Assembly: GCF_964204645.1 (NCBI RefSeq)
Contig: NC_134027.1
Span: forward strand, 13,504,485-13,568,484
Origin: Tubulanus polymorphus
Taxonomy: Eukaryota; Nemertea; Palaeonemertea; Tubulaniformes; Tubulanidae
Length of the DNA: 64,000 bases
Direction of reading: 5' to 3'
The notes under the pieces were generated by a model that saw nothing but the letters and a program-made list of their open reading frames with translations, was not told the DNA's origin and did no database searches. A program made the position numbers and the translations under genes. Within the stretch, counting starts at the first letter, position 1. Every line of letters starts with the position of its first letter. Below are positions 1 through 11,391 of this stretch, piece after piece.

Positions 1-3000
1 ACGTTACCACTTTGCACCAGTAATTAATCATACGTAGTTTTATCTGAATGTTTAATGGTAATCTACCTGTTTGACCATACACAATAACAGAAGGAGTTGT
101 CGTTTTCAGATTCATTGCATACTTAAGAAATTTCAGATGTAAAAGTTCGATTGATTTTGTGTCTTCAAACCCCCATATTTCGGATCCGTATAGAATTATT
201 GGAGTAACTAGTGCATCAAACAACTTAAATTGAATATCTAAGGGCAATTTGAGATTCCTAGTTTTATTTATCAGTGCGAACATGGCGCGCTATGCTTTGT
301 CATATAAGTTCTTTCTAGTCTTAGCGAAATTACCTTTTTTTTAAATACGATACCTAGGTACGGATTCTGATCGGTGACTTCAACAGTTTCATTATTAAGC
401 GTGAATTGTAGTAATTCATTTGTTTTGTGGGTTCCTTTATTGAATATAACAATCTTTGTTTTTTTCACATTGACCGCGATCTTATTTTCTGCACAATATT
501 GGCCTAAACAATTGAGTCCTTGTTGTAGATTTTTAGCACTGTCTGACATTATTATTGTGTCATCAGCGTACAAAAGGATTGCCAATTTGAGCATGTTAAC
601 CAACTCATCTATTTCGTCACCCATTTTAAAACAATACGGGAAATGTTCTAAATTTTTGAAGCCATTCTCCAAGAAATAGTTCTGTATACCATTGATATAA
701 AGTGAAAATAAGAAGGGTGACAAATTCTCGCCCTGCCTGACACCAATGTTGCAACTAAAGAAATCCGAATATTCATTACCATTAAAAACGCAAGATTTCG
801 CGATACTATACATATTCCTGATAACTGTAAATACTTTTCCGTCCAAATTATTTCTCAAGAGCGTAGACCATAGTTCAGAATGGGGAACTGTATCGAACGC
901 CTTTTTATAATCCACAAAGCAACAATAGAACGATTTTTTGTAGGCTGTTACGATATCAACAAGTGCTTTCAGTGTGAAAATATGGTCTGCGGTAGAATAT
1001 TTACTCCGAAAACCAGCCTGATTTTCGTTTAACAACCGCACGCTTTCGGAATACTCATTTAAACGTGCATTTATATTGATGTAAATAATTTACCAACACA
1101 ACTCAGCAAAGTGATGCCACGGTAGTTGTCCGGATCACGACGATTACCCTTATTTTTATACAATGGCTTAATTCTTCCTGTTACCCATGATTGTGGAACT
1201 AACCCCGTTTCAAGAACTAAATTGAAAAATTCTGTATATAGGGATAACATTTTTCGCTACTAAATTTTAATTGTTCGTTTTGGATTGAGTCTATACCGAC
1301 GGCCTTAATGTTTTTGAGTTTTTTGATTGCATTGAGTGTTTCACTCTCACTTATCGGACAGTTAATTTGGGTATTTGTTTCGTCAGCGTTTCGATGTCGA
1401 TGTTACTTTCGTCGCCATTCATCTGATCTCTGTTCAACATCGACCAGAATGTTCTCGGGTTATTCGACTCGGACGTACGTAGATCGTTATGGAACTTCGT
1501 ATCGCACTGTTTCTTATATTTCCGCGCGGTTCTTTTGTACGCGTTACACGCAACAATCATATTTTGACGATTCTCGCCCGTTTTGTTCTTACAATAAATA
1601 TTCCTGATTTTTTGGTATTCGCGCCTTCTACTCTTACATTCGGGGCCAAACCAAATCTTGTTATCCTGTCGGGTGGACTCTTAGGTTTCTTTCGAGACAC
1701 CGGCTTAGTTTTACGGGAACAACCGTTAAGCAAATTAGTTAAATTACGCGACAAATCCTCGATTGCTTATCTATCTGCTCCAATGCCCATGTTGCGTAAT
1801 TCCTTGATTCGTGTTTCAAGACGATCGATTTCGGTATCGGGCAGATTTTCTACAAAAGCGTGTTCGTCACGTAAATCGAGTTTTGGTGTGCGGTTTCGTG
1901 TCGCGGCAGGGTTTGGCTTTATTATCTCTTCGATCGCAAATTTCGTGGCTGACATAAATAATGCGCAGTGAGAATCAGAAAACAAAGGGTCAAAATCGTC
2001 CACTTGAAAGTTATTGAATAATTTATATGAGTCCCTAGTAACAATGGCGTAATCGACGACTGACTTGTCTTTCCAAGTTAGTTTTCCAGAAAGTGTCGCT
2101 TCCACGCCCGGCGATTACCGTAATTATTTACGACAGTATCTTTGGAATTTCTGGGTTGAATTAAATCTCGATTTTGTGATGGCGCTTCTATTACATAATC
2201 ACTATGCTCAAGTATGTATTGTAAATTTGATGTTCTAGCGTTGAAATCGCCCAGTAAGCAGACCCTATTCGAGCAACGAAAATCGATAATATCTGCATCA
2301 ATACTTCAATTCTGGAATATCGATTGTTCACGAGGAATGTACACCGAACCAAATACTATGTCCTTCTCGTTATTGATTGCTGATTTCGGTACATTTATCC
2401 AGACACAGGTTGAGGTGCTAGTATCAATAATTTCACATGTATCGCATAGATCCTGTCGTAAAATTATTGCAGTCCCGCCAGATCTTCTATTCGTGAGTTC
2501 TTGTCTATTTTTGAAAAATATTTCATAACCGGGAACAAAACATTAAAGTTGTCAGCGTTGTCACACTTCGTTTCTTGGACGGCAACGATATCAAATTTCC
2601 TGATAAACTCGAGAAACTCTTGACGGCGATTCTGTAGTTTGCCTCGTAACCCACAGACATTGATACTAGCGATTTTAATTTCACTGCAATATGTTGAATT
2701 TGTCGGGGAATTTTGAGTTTCCAAATTGGTGGTGGGACTACGAATATTTTCCGAGTTAGTTGTAGAGGTGACAATACCGTGCCATATGGCCAGGGCGGTG
2801 ACATCTGTTACAATGGACGGGGTTGCGATGTCTACACTCGACTGTTCTGTGATTTCTGTTGCCACATTTTTTTTCACGGTTTCACGAAAAAGGTTAATAT
2901 CCTGCTCTTGGGTCGCATGTTTTACTGTACTTGGTTTGTGGGTATGAGCGCGCTTGTAGTGTTTGTGCACCGTATCTTTGATCTTTGGGAGTACACTTTT

Positions 3001-3009
3001 TCTCTCCAC
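1..3009 (-). pseudogene. LINE ORF2: APE endonuclease plus reverse transcriptase, broken
   Basis: ORF2 overlaps the end of ORF1 in another frame. The endonuclease N-terminus (KIASINVCGLRGKL, then VAVQETKCDN) lies near 2,690-2,540, and its C-terminal block (VVDYAIVTRDSYK, FSDSHCAL) near 2,080-1,960. Reverse-transcriptase motifs follow at 1041-271: AGFRSKYS, FVDYKKAFDTV, GVRQGENLSPFLFSLY and LLYADDTIIMS. A poly-T tract near 331-340 coincides with a frame change. The thumb region then stays open in another frame to base 1 (ALVTPIILYGSEIWGFED). Several frameshifts and stops make it nonfunctional; the 3' end lies off the window. Confidence 0.8.
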
Positions 3010-4440
3010 AGATCTACTAGAGCCTGTGACCCTTTAGGAGACAATTTGTCATTGTGGCTTGTTTTCATGGAATGATCGGTTTTTTCATTTTTATATGACA
3101 TAACTGACGATGGATCTATGAATGTAAGGTTTCTGCCTCTGCAACAGTTTTCAATTTTCGTATTTGTTTCAAGAACCTTTGTGTTGTTGTTTCCGTTGAT
3201 ACTAGGGCATATTCCGCTTACAATCGCGTTAGGTATTTTATCCGTCAATATTTCTAGCGGAAGAACAGCGTCGAATTCGTTTTCATCCACTTGCCAGTCG
3301 TAAGCTCCAATATGTATTAGCACAGTGTCATAATCCGTGATCTTGTTATTGCGATTTTCCTCCCGGACATCTACAACGAACTTATTTTCAAATCCTGGGC
3401 GGATAGATGATATCTGGGCATCATCAGTCACAATTTGGGTCACGTGCTCTAGTTTCGCCGCACCTATCGATAGGATATCAAGATCCGCGTCCATATGCTG
3501 CTTTATGGCGTATCGTGTGTCTTCACATGTTATGAGTAGAACACTTTTGTCTTTGTTAGCTATAGAAGTGGTTTCTTCGTCAGTACGTATGTCCACAGGG
3601 TTCTACATTACCTTTATCTTATCTTCCATAACGCTAATTACTTTTTCGGCCGAGACAAGTCTTTCTTTTAAGATCGCATTTTCATTCCTTAGCTCTGTTG
3701 AACCTTTCAATAACTCCTCGACAGTTTTGTTGAGCCCTTCATATTTGTGGGAGAATACACCCAACTCTTCGCTCATCTTTACTACCTCCAACTGAAATCT
3801 AGCATTTTCATTTTCAAGAGCTTTACTCATACTCGCTGTATTTTTCATTACTGCTATACAATCTGAACAACACCAAAATTCTTTAGGAACACTTGCTTTA
3901 CCGACGCAACCTAGATGGAAGCGAGTGCTACAAACAGAGCACGTTGCAACTTTAGTGATCAGTTTGTGCTTTTTAGGACTCTGACAATTACTTCCTAAGC
4001 ATTTCGGAGGATTCACTCTGAACGTAAAGCTCCTCGGTGCCGCGCCTTGGTGGTAGTTAGATATGATGGGAGTACTTGCATGATTTGGTGCGGGTGCGGT
4101 GAATTCGATGGACTCGAAACTGTCATCATATTCATTGATACCATATGATTCATTTCTGTTAAGCCCACTATCAACTGTTTGCGTAGAAATTCCAGTTTTC
4201 GAGTTCGCGAGGCTTTGATCACTCATTTCCCCCGTCTAATTCTTGTGGGAATCTTATTTTGACTTTAACTTCGTTCACCATATTGCCGGCGTTATTTCTT
4301 GGTTCTTCTGATGAGACTGACGTTATTTTCTTTACTTGATTTCCAGCTCCACTGCAGGTGTTTTTTAACGTCGTAGATTTCGTTGTCGTAGGATTTCGCG
4401 TTCCAGTGAAGGTAATTTTCTTAGTTGTTTTCGAAGACAT
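2922..4440 (-). pseudogene. LINE ORF1: PHD-like zinc finger, coiled coil and SGNH-esterase-like domain
   Basis: The first frame (4440-4219) is a basic Ser/Thr-rich leader that overlaps the next frame at 4226 by an ATGA-type junction. The second frame (4226-3603) has paired cysteines and CxxC...HxxC...CCxDC spacing typical of a PHD/zinc finger (C-S-V-C-S-T-R-F-H-L-G-C, W-C-C-S-D-C), then a heptad-like segment (LENENARFQLEVVKMSEEL). After an in-frame TAG at 3603-3605 the same frame continues to 2922. It shows an esterase-like strand (DTVLIHIGAYDW) and a C-terminal block (HNDKLSPKGSQALVDLW) matching SGNH blocks III and V. The nucleophile block reads ITCED instead of GDS, so activity is unlikely. 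By family knowledge such ORF1 proteins bind element RNA. Confidence 0.7.
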
Positions 4441-4522
4441 TTTGGTAATTAATTAATTATTCAATCATGCAGAGCGACTCTAAAACACGTCCGTGCTGTA
4501 TGAAAACCCTCGTATGGTATTG

Positions 4523-4557
4523 CGATTACGATTACGATTACGATTACGATTACGATT
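4523..4557 (-). repeat. 6-bp microsatellite at LINE copy 2 3' end
   Basis: Nearly six head-to-tail copies of CGATTA (TAATCG on the minus strand) sit just beyond the 3' end of the minus-strand LINE that follows. Short tandem repeats as 3' tails are known in CR1/L2/RTE-type LINEs and contrast with poly(A) tails. A (TA)n run lies at about 4,669-4,690 inside the LINE 3' region. Confidence 0.75.
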
Positions 4558-6800
4558 TTATTTACACTCCAACCATTTCCATGGTATATGGAGGAAAACT
4601 ATTACACATGTATATACAAATATTTACAAAACAACACTGAAGTGGTTAAAATTTAGAGAATGAGAACGTATATATATATATATATATATATTTACAATAC
4701 TATATATACTATTGGAGGGACCTATATACATCTAAGCCTGTTTTAATGAATTTAGCTAATTTGACCGTTGGGTTTTTCAGAATATCAAGGGTATTAAAGG
4801 TTTTCAAATTCAAATAGTTTTTGCGCGGTTCGTTAAGTAAGGTACTGTCAAACAGAAAATGGGATTCGTCACCTAAAGTATTACAAGTGGGGCATATTCT
4901 ATCAGCTCTGTCTAAATGAAGGTTGAATCAATGGTGGAATATTTCGATCTAAAGCCAGCCTGGGCTTCACTTATAATGCCATTCGTATCTAGGAATGTTG
5001 ACAATCTTTGATTTAGGATACTTGTAAATAACTTACCAAGACAGCTAACTAAGGTAATACCTCTATAATTATCAGGATTAGAGTGATCGCCATTCTTTTT
5101 GAAAATGGGTTTGATGACGCCTATAGACCACATCTCTGGAACATATCCTGTTTTAAGAACTAAATTGAATATTTTTTGTAATATATCAACCAAAAACGGA
5201 TACTGACTAACTCCCAACAGCTCATTCGTGATTCCATCAATGCCTGGGGCCTTATTGTTTTTGAGTAAAGAGATAGCCTTAATTACTTCATCACTGGTTA
5301 TATCACTGTTCAAAATATAATTGTCATAGACAGGAGGGTCACCCACGTCTGGGGGCTCATCACCGTCATCGGTTTCATTGTTGAACATTTTATGAGATTA
5401 AATGATTTGAACAATGTTAACAATGAAACCGATCAAATCATTTAATCTCATAAAATGTTCAAGAAAATATCAATATCTATATTAGCCTCATTATTTTTTG
5501 TTCCGCTCGCAGAGTTTAGCATCGACCAATACTTTTTTGGGTTATTAATTTCGCATTCTCTCAATTCCTTAATAAATTCATCTTTTTGTTATTTCTTATT
5601 TCCTCGGATGACCTTTTTATAGTTTTTAGATGAGTTCTTAAGAGATTAAAAATTGGAAGGGGTAGGGCAACCCCTATATCTTTTTTTCATATAATTATAT
5701 CTCTTCTGTGCATCTCTACAGTCCCTGCCAAACCATCTCTTGCGAACCGTTTTTTTGCAGTTATTACTTTTCCTACTTTTTCTATGGTACATCAAATTAC
5801 GCTCATCAGCACTGATAATAAAGAAGATACAAATCTATCGGTAAGTCCATTAATGTCATCTGGCGATTGATTTCCTAGATCTTGTAACCCATCCAAAAGT
5901 AACTTATCTAAATCATTACCTCGTAATTTTGATTCTACATTCAGGAAAAATTGATTTGATCTAGGACTGTCCCACCTAATTGAAGTGTTAAAGTTCGCGT
6001 GTTCATTAGCCCTTTCATTATCGCTAGCAATGGGGTGCCTAGAATTCGTATACACGCACAAATTAATTGGATTATGTCCATCAGATAATAATGGGTCAAA
6101 AGGAATTATTTCAAAGTCCAACATAACCAAACAGTTCTAAATCACACACAAAATAATCGATGACACTGGTGTTCCTAAAAGTATAATTACCTGTCCGATC
6201 ATTGCCACATCTGCCATTGAGGATAATAAGTGAATGGTTCTTACACAAATCTATTAGTTGATAGCCTGTATTATTCGTTCTTTTGTCCTGATTATTTCTA
6301 GTAGTGGGAACGCCTTAATTAATCAACGAGTCAACAATAGGGTCTAAGTTATCATCTTGAATTATCTGCTTATCAGGTTCCAAAAAGTCTAGCAAACAAG
6401 CGGTGTGAGCATTAAAGTCACCAGTAATTAATACATTGAAATCATACTCAACTTTCAATCGTAATAACTCTATTTCAATTTCTCTGATAGGTATTTCTGA
6501 ATAATATTAATACTAATTAATTATATTGAATACTATTTTCTGGAGGAATATGAATTACACCTAAAAGTACATGTTTGTCGCGATTAAATAAATCTTTATC
6601 TAATACATACCAAGATACAAACTGAGAGTCAGTCGAAATTGGTTTTATTTTATTTTTCAAGAACTTCCTATATATGATACCGACGCCACCTGATCCTTTT
6701 TTTGAAAACTTTTTCCTATTTTTAAAGTGCGCCATATGGGAGGCGGGCAAGAGCGCCCTCGTTTTAGTTACACGTGAAGCTCACCAACATCAACGAAGCC
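4523..6800 (-). pseudogene. LINE copy 2, internally deleted EN-RT
   Basis: A second minus-strand LINE of the same type as copy 1. Endonuclease pieces: KGSGGVGIIYR at about 6,690 and FDPLLSDGHNPINL near 6,080. Reverse-transcriptase start at 5388-4912: NNKAPGIDGI, PDNYRGITLVSCLGKL and AGFRSKYSTID. Immediately after AGFRSKYS the frame jumps to the C-terminal zinc motif (RICPTCNTLGDESHFLF, about 4,910-4,850). So the catalytic palm (the YADD region) has been deleted. A small inverted duplication lies at about 5,380-5,460. The 3' microsatellite is at 4523-4557 and the 5' end fades near 6,800. Confidence 0.75.
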
Positions 6801-7600
6801 GGTAATCTTGGATAAAGGATATTCTCTTAATTTAAAAAGATTTGTTTGAAAATACCTGAACTAAAATTAGTTATGCATACACCAGGGATTATCTTGACGA
6901 AAAAACGTTTGTATCGGTATGCAGATGAATTTTAAACAATTCTAATTCACATTAAAAAAACACCATACAGGTCGACCGATATTGTGTAGTATATAGTTGA
7001 TTTCGAACGTTGCGGTAATGTCACTACGATCCTGCCTTAGCGTGGAATTTTTCTAGTCGACCAATGTGTATGGCGCTACTGCTTGACGCTAAGGTTTACG
7101 ATGAGACGGGTACATCGCTGGGTGGCCTCGACCCGCTCGCTTTCTCATACGGATTGTTTAAATGCGATGCCGTAAGAATGATTACGGAGGAACGTTGACT
7201 GCCGTTTCTGCCCAGCGTATCATTATCGCTCATGTCGACCTGAGCTTTGATTTAAGAAGAAATAGCGATTGGAAAGTCGAATTTGTTACCGGCCCGAGCA
7301 CACAGGTTGAAGCCTTTTAGTTGTTAAATGTTTGTCGGTTCATTTCTGTTACAGCAAAATATCATTGATCATGGTTTAGAAAAGTAATGCATAGTAAAAT
7401 AGTATAATATTCTCACCATCCGTTGTGCGGGCATGCTGCAGATATATAGATATGGGGTACAAGCCGGGGCTGCCATTCTTATCCCACCTAATAGCATTAA
7501 CTAGCATTAATCCAACCTACCTCCAAATGTCGAGAAAGGCAAATAAGGGTGGTAGGAACCCTACGAATCCAGCTGTTGGCCGAAAAGTTTTTTATTCTAA
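6800..7600. other. No gene recognised
   Basis: About 800 bp of mixed-composition DNA between LINE fragments. Short open frames have no recognisable motif. I see no RNA gene, repeat array or convincing splice-flanked coding segment. Confidence 0.4.
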
Positions 7601-7609
7601 GTTTAGGTT

Positions 7610-8110
7610 ATTTTAGTTTATTGCTCCATATAAAATGAATATAATGAGCACAGATAGTACATATGAATAATGAAAATACAATTACAGTGACAAGATGGTA
7701 GCATACAAAATACACACATTTACCTACGTACACGAACCCGTCCAGCTATACATGTTACACATTAATATTGATAAGTGGTTTCACAAAATACGGGTTTGTC
7801 TAATATAGACTGATAACCCGTGTACACATTTCGTCACACTGAAAATTGTTTGCAAAGCTTATAAGCTTTTAAGAAGTAGCCAGGATGATAACGTTGTGTA
7901 ATTTGGTTATAAAAGTCGCGCTGGAAAATAAAATGATACTCGTCACCCAGTTTGTTTCTATTACATGAGGTGAAAATTCGATATTCCCGGTTAATTTGTC
8001 ATAGCGACCAATTTCGATTGGGAGCTTAAGGTTTGAGTATCTAAATTTACAGATGGGAATGAAATTCGTGCAGATAAAAAAGAAAAATACTCTGCCCCAA
8101 TCTAGTTTAA
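7610..8110 (-). pseudogene. LINE 3'-end fragment
   Basis: The block encoding a GDEYHF-like Cys/His motif at the end of ORF2 (about 7,990-7,920) parallels the 3' end of LINE copy 2 (about 4,900-4,850): both show the conserved CTCGTCACC/TTCGTCACC stretch, followed by AT-rich 3' UTR. Only the last few hundred bases of the element remain. Confidence 0.55.
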
Positions 8111-8265
8111 TATTCCTATATATCTGTTACATTTTTCCACGATCAATCAAACGCAACGAACAGTCTTATGTAAGTTAATACAAATCATTTAATGAACAGG
8201 TAAACTTAACTTATGTACAATTAATATATGGGTTTAACATGATTTGAGGTGCCGTTCATTACAGG

Positions 8266-8460
8266 AGGTTTCAGTCGTCAAGCAGCGGGCTGTCCGTCGC
8301 ACGAGGTTTCTCGGTCTATCAGCGTGCTGTTCGTCGCACAAGGTTTCTCGGTCTACCAGCGTGCTGTCCGTCGCACTAGGTTTTCTGATCTATCAGCGTG
8401 CTGTCCGTCGCGGAAGGTCAACTGATTTCTCGGCGTGCAGTTCGTCGCACGAAGTTTTCC
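8266..8460. repeat. Minisatellite, unit about 37 bp, 5 copies
   Basis: Five diverged tandem copies of a GC-richer unit containing the core CAGCGTGCTGTCCGTCGCAC followed by an AGGTTTCTCGGTCT-like spacer. The repeat lies beside the gypsy fragment and may be part of its LTR/3' region, but no LTR boundary is visible. Confidence 0.8.
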
Positions 8461-8644
8461 TTCAGCGTCCGGTGTGTTTCGACCAGTCTTCTCCCTCTCT
8501 ACCAGCTCAGGAAGCTACTTATACACATTTGGTGTTCACACCATGAAAATGACAACAGGACCGTGAAGAGCATTCCACAACTAAATAAACCTCGTTTTTA
8601 AACTTTGTTTCTTGAAATTATAATATAATAAATACACTCTGGAT

Positions 8645-8971
8645 CTAATTGTATCCGCCACATCGGCTTAAGTAATCGGCTGTAACGTTTTCGGTTCCTT
8701 TTACTACTTTCACCCTGAATTTGTACTGTTGTAATTCAAGTGTCCATCGTAGTACTCGATCATTATCAATTCTCGCTCTATTTAAGAATTGGAGAGGTTG
8801 GTGGTCCACTTCTAGAATGAATTCACTCCCAATCAAGTATCTCCGTAATCTTCTGATTGCCCAAATAATAGCTAGACACTCTTTCTCAATCGTAGAGTAT
8901 CGTGTCTCAGGAGGTTTTAATTTTCTACTCACGTAAACTATTGGCAACTTTTCCCCTTCAAAGATTTGCAT
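8645..8971 (-). pseudogene. Ty3/gypsy retrotransposon RNase H fragment
   Basis: The 108-codon frame carries Ty3/gypsy RNase H signatures: PIVYVSRKLKPPETRYST, EKECLAIIWAIRRLRRYL (catalytic Glu region), LEVDHQPLQFLNR and the terminal VTADYLSR. Upstream RT and downstream integrase are missing, so this is a truncated polyprotein piece. The TAA after CGGYN ends it right next to AT-rich DNA. Confidence 0.88.
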
Positions 8972-8974
8972 TAG

Positions 8975-9735
8975 CGAAATATCATGCCCTGATTATTTTA
9001 CTTAGATGTTTAATTCATTCATTCCAGTTAATCACTGAACAACATGTTGTGCCTTGCAAATTTAAACGTCACCAGTTGTTATATGAACAGTATTTTGCAA
9101 TGCTTTAACAATTTGCCCGAAATCAGAAGCAAACTGGAAGAATAATCTGCTGTTTGTAAAGTGATGTCGAATTGGTACATTACTGGATAATTATCTGCTT
9201 TGTAAAAAATGTTATTTCAAGTATGTTTTAGGTACTAATGTGACACAATTAATACGACGACACAATCTGAAAATATGATTATAATTTGTGTAATATAAAT
9301 CAGTATCTTTTTTTATTCTTTAAAATTTACGTTTGCTATCGGTGGTTGGTTTTAAATTCTATCTATCATGATGTTCTGTAATATCGGATCGGAAAAGTAA
9401 TAAAAAAAGAAAATTTTAGACTATGTTCGTCCCCGGGACCGATAAGCCGGTGACTGGTGATCGAGTGTACTGTATTTTCTAGTTTAAACTCTGAAAATAT
9501 AGGGAAAGATTGGCATTGCATTCTCAGCATAGCCAATAATAACGTCGTCAATGATTAATTTTGTAGAATTATGCTGATAGAATGTCCAATAAAATTAAAT
9601 TGAATTTTAGAATTCAATCTAATCAATCTAATCTAATCACAGAAATAAAACGAATAAAAAAGTTAATGATTTAAATGATATTGAGGATTGAAACAGCATC
9701 ATTTAATTTAATTCATTCTATATATTTTAACTATA
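8975..9735. other. No gene recognised
   Basis: AT-rich DNA between the gypsy RNase H fragment and the first Polinton-type gene. Only short frames without motifs. TAATCTAATC-type simple sequence occurs near 9,620. Confidence 0.4.
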
Positions 9736-9738
9736 AAA

Positions 9739-10051
9739 ATGAGTGAAAATAAGGTATCAGAAATATTACATCTAATATATAAAAATCAACATAATATTAA
9801 ATCAATTATTATGATTTCAGGTTTATTTTCATTCTCAGTTTATACTATAAAACAGTTGTTAGAATTCTATGATAGCTGTAAAATTAGATACGCTGAATTG
9901 AAAGATAACATAAATTATATTTCAGATCGAATAAATAGTATTAAATGCTGTGAAATATGAAATATGTAATAAAAGATATAAAAATAAAAAATCATTAAGG
10001 AATCACATGTATATTCATGAATTGGATGAGAAATTATACGAATCAAATTAA
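9739..10051 (+). pseudogene. Small membrane/C2H2 protein of Polinton-like element (frameshifted)
   Basis: The protein begins with a polar segment, then a hydrophobic stretch (IIMISGLFSFSVYTI) that is a likely membrane segment, a short coiled region, and a Cys pair (KCCEIC). A duplicated GAAATATG at about 9,950-9,965 introduces a stop. The shifted frame continues with CNKRYKNKKSLRNHMYIH, completing a C2H2 finger. It is homologous to the gene at 29948-30223 on the other strand and to a remnant near 19,830. The start lies in a TATAAAAATG context. Function unknown. Confidence 0.65.
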
Positions 10052-10074
10052 GCAATAGACTGTTAAATTGGCTG

Positions 10075-10460
10075 AGATATATAAAAATAGACTATATTAT
10101 AACCATTTCTATATTTAGATTAATAATTCATATTTATAATTTTTATAAAAACTAATTTATACATCTATGTACTAGACGTACGAGTGAGAAACCAAGATTC
10201 TTGCCAAGAAAGTAAGAATTCTTGGATTCTTGGATTCTTACTCGTACCTGCCTTAATTAGTTTTATAAAAATGAATAAATTATATGTTTTCACTTAATAA
10301 AAATAAAAAATAGATTATATTTTAACTATTTCTATACTTAGATTGATAATTTATTCATTTTTATATAATCTAAACTAATTTATATATGTATGTACTAGAG
10401 GTACGAGTAAGAAAGTAAGAATTCTTGGATTCTTGGATTCTTACTCGTACGTCTAGTACA
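10075..10460. repeat. Tandem duplication (about 190 bp) ending in hairpins
   Basis: Two diverged tandem copies (about 10,075-10,260 and 10,265-10,455). Each ends in a palindrome-like block. The second is cleaner: GTACTAGAGGTACGAGTAAG pairs with CTTACTCGTACGTCTAGTAC around an AATTCTTGGATTC core. These lie downstream of the membrane/C2H2 gene, in Polinton-type AT-rich DNA. Confidence 0.75.
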
Positions 10461-10839
10461 TAGATATCATGAATATTTTTATCATATATTTCTGTTTCAA
10501 TATTTATTTATCTCACAGATTTATTATAAATATTTGGAAAAGTATAAATCATATTCAATTATATATTTACATTTATCATTATTAAAAGAGTATTACAATG
10601 AATCCGCTACATTGTTAAACTGTATTAAATTGTGTAGATTGTATATTCATAAACTAAATGATAAATCATGAAATGGACTGTTAAATTAGCTGAAATGTAT
10701 GAAATATTGTATGAAATATTAGTTAATCAAAAAGGGGGTTTTAGGTATCAATGTATTTGATACGTATTAAATACGTATTATGCTTTATTTCTGAAATTTC
10801 AGTCTCAGAAGTAATTTATTCATACATGAAATTAAATTT

Positions 10840-10917
10840 CTTTACATTTGACTAGGTTTCTTTAACTAAGTTAGTTGGTTTATTGTTTTTCTAGTTGAAT
10901 TCTAGTCAAATGTAAAG
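10840..10917. repeat. Inverted repeat, 16-bp arms
   Basis: CTTTACATTTGACTAG at 10840-10855 is repeated exactly in inverse at 10902-10917, around a loop rich in CTAGTT/AACTAA words. CTAGTTGAATTCTAGT-type words recur at 56.4-56.65 kb and 24.9-25.1 kb, in non-coding parts of the other Polinton-like pieces. Confidence 0.75.
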
Positions 10918-11391
10918 TAATTTAATATCAATAAGAAATATTAGAAAAATATTAGAAAAACAATACATAAGCTCCATTTTTCTTGAATAATCAGATTCTT
11001 TACGTATGTCACATACATTAATGAAATCATTAGAATTTATCTTCAAACATTCAGTATATTTTTTCATCTATTCAAAATCCATTTTATCAATTATTTCAAA
11101 ATGATTGTGTGTTATCTTCTTTACTTGGAAAATAGGTTTTCTAATTTTGATAAAATAAAGTGTCGATCGGGGCTATGAACTCCTATTTTTAACTTTTCGA
11201 TGATTTTTTCTATCGAAGACAATTCAAAGTAAATATTATTTAATATTTAATTGTAATGTTTTTATCAATAATTCTCTTAAATCAGTTGTAGTTTCATAAA
11301 AGCCTTGATCTGTTAAAAAATAGCGCGAAATAAAGATCTGTCATACATTTACACTGAGTTGAAAAACCTCTAATTTCAAAATTGTATTATT

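Larger units (their letters stand above)
1..4490 (-). mobile_element. LINE copy 1, CR1/L2-like non-LTR retrotransposon
   Basis: A minus-strand LINE runs from about 4,490 off the left edge of the window. It has ORF1 (PHD-like finger plus SGNH-esterase-like domain), then an APE-type endonuclease and a reverse transcriptase. A PHD-type finger with an esterase-like domain in ORF1 is known from CR1/L2-related LINEs, which is why I prefer that group. The copy is dead: ORF1 has an in-frame TAG and the EN/RT reading frame shifts several times. The 3' end lies outside the window. Clade assignment is by motif only. Confidence 0.8.

Noticed and set aside
1308-1971. Plus-strand frames
   Set aside because: They are shadows of the minus-strand LINE ORF2.
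8244-8601. Plus-strand frames over the 37-bp repeat
   Set aside because: They reflect the tandem repeat, not a gene.
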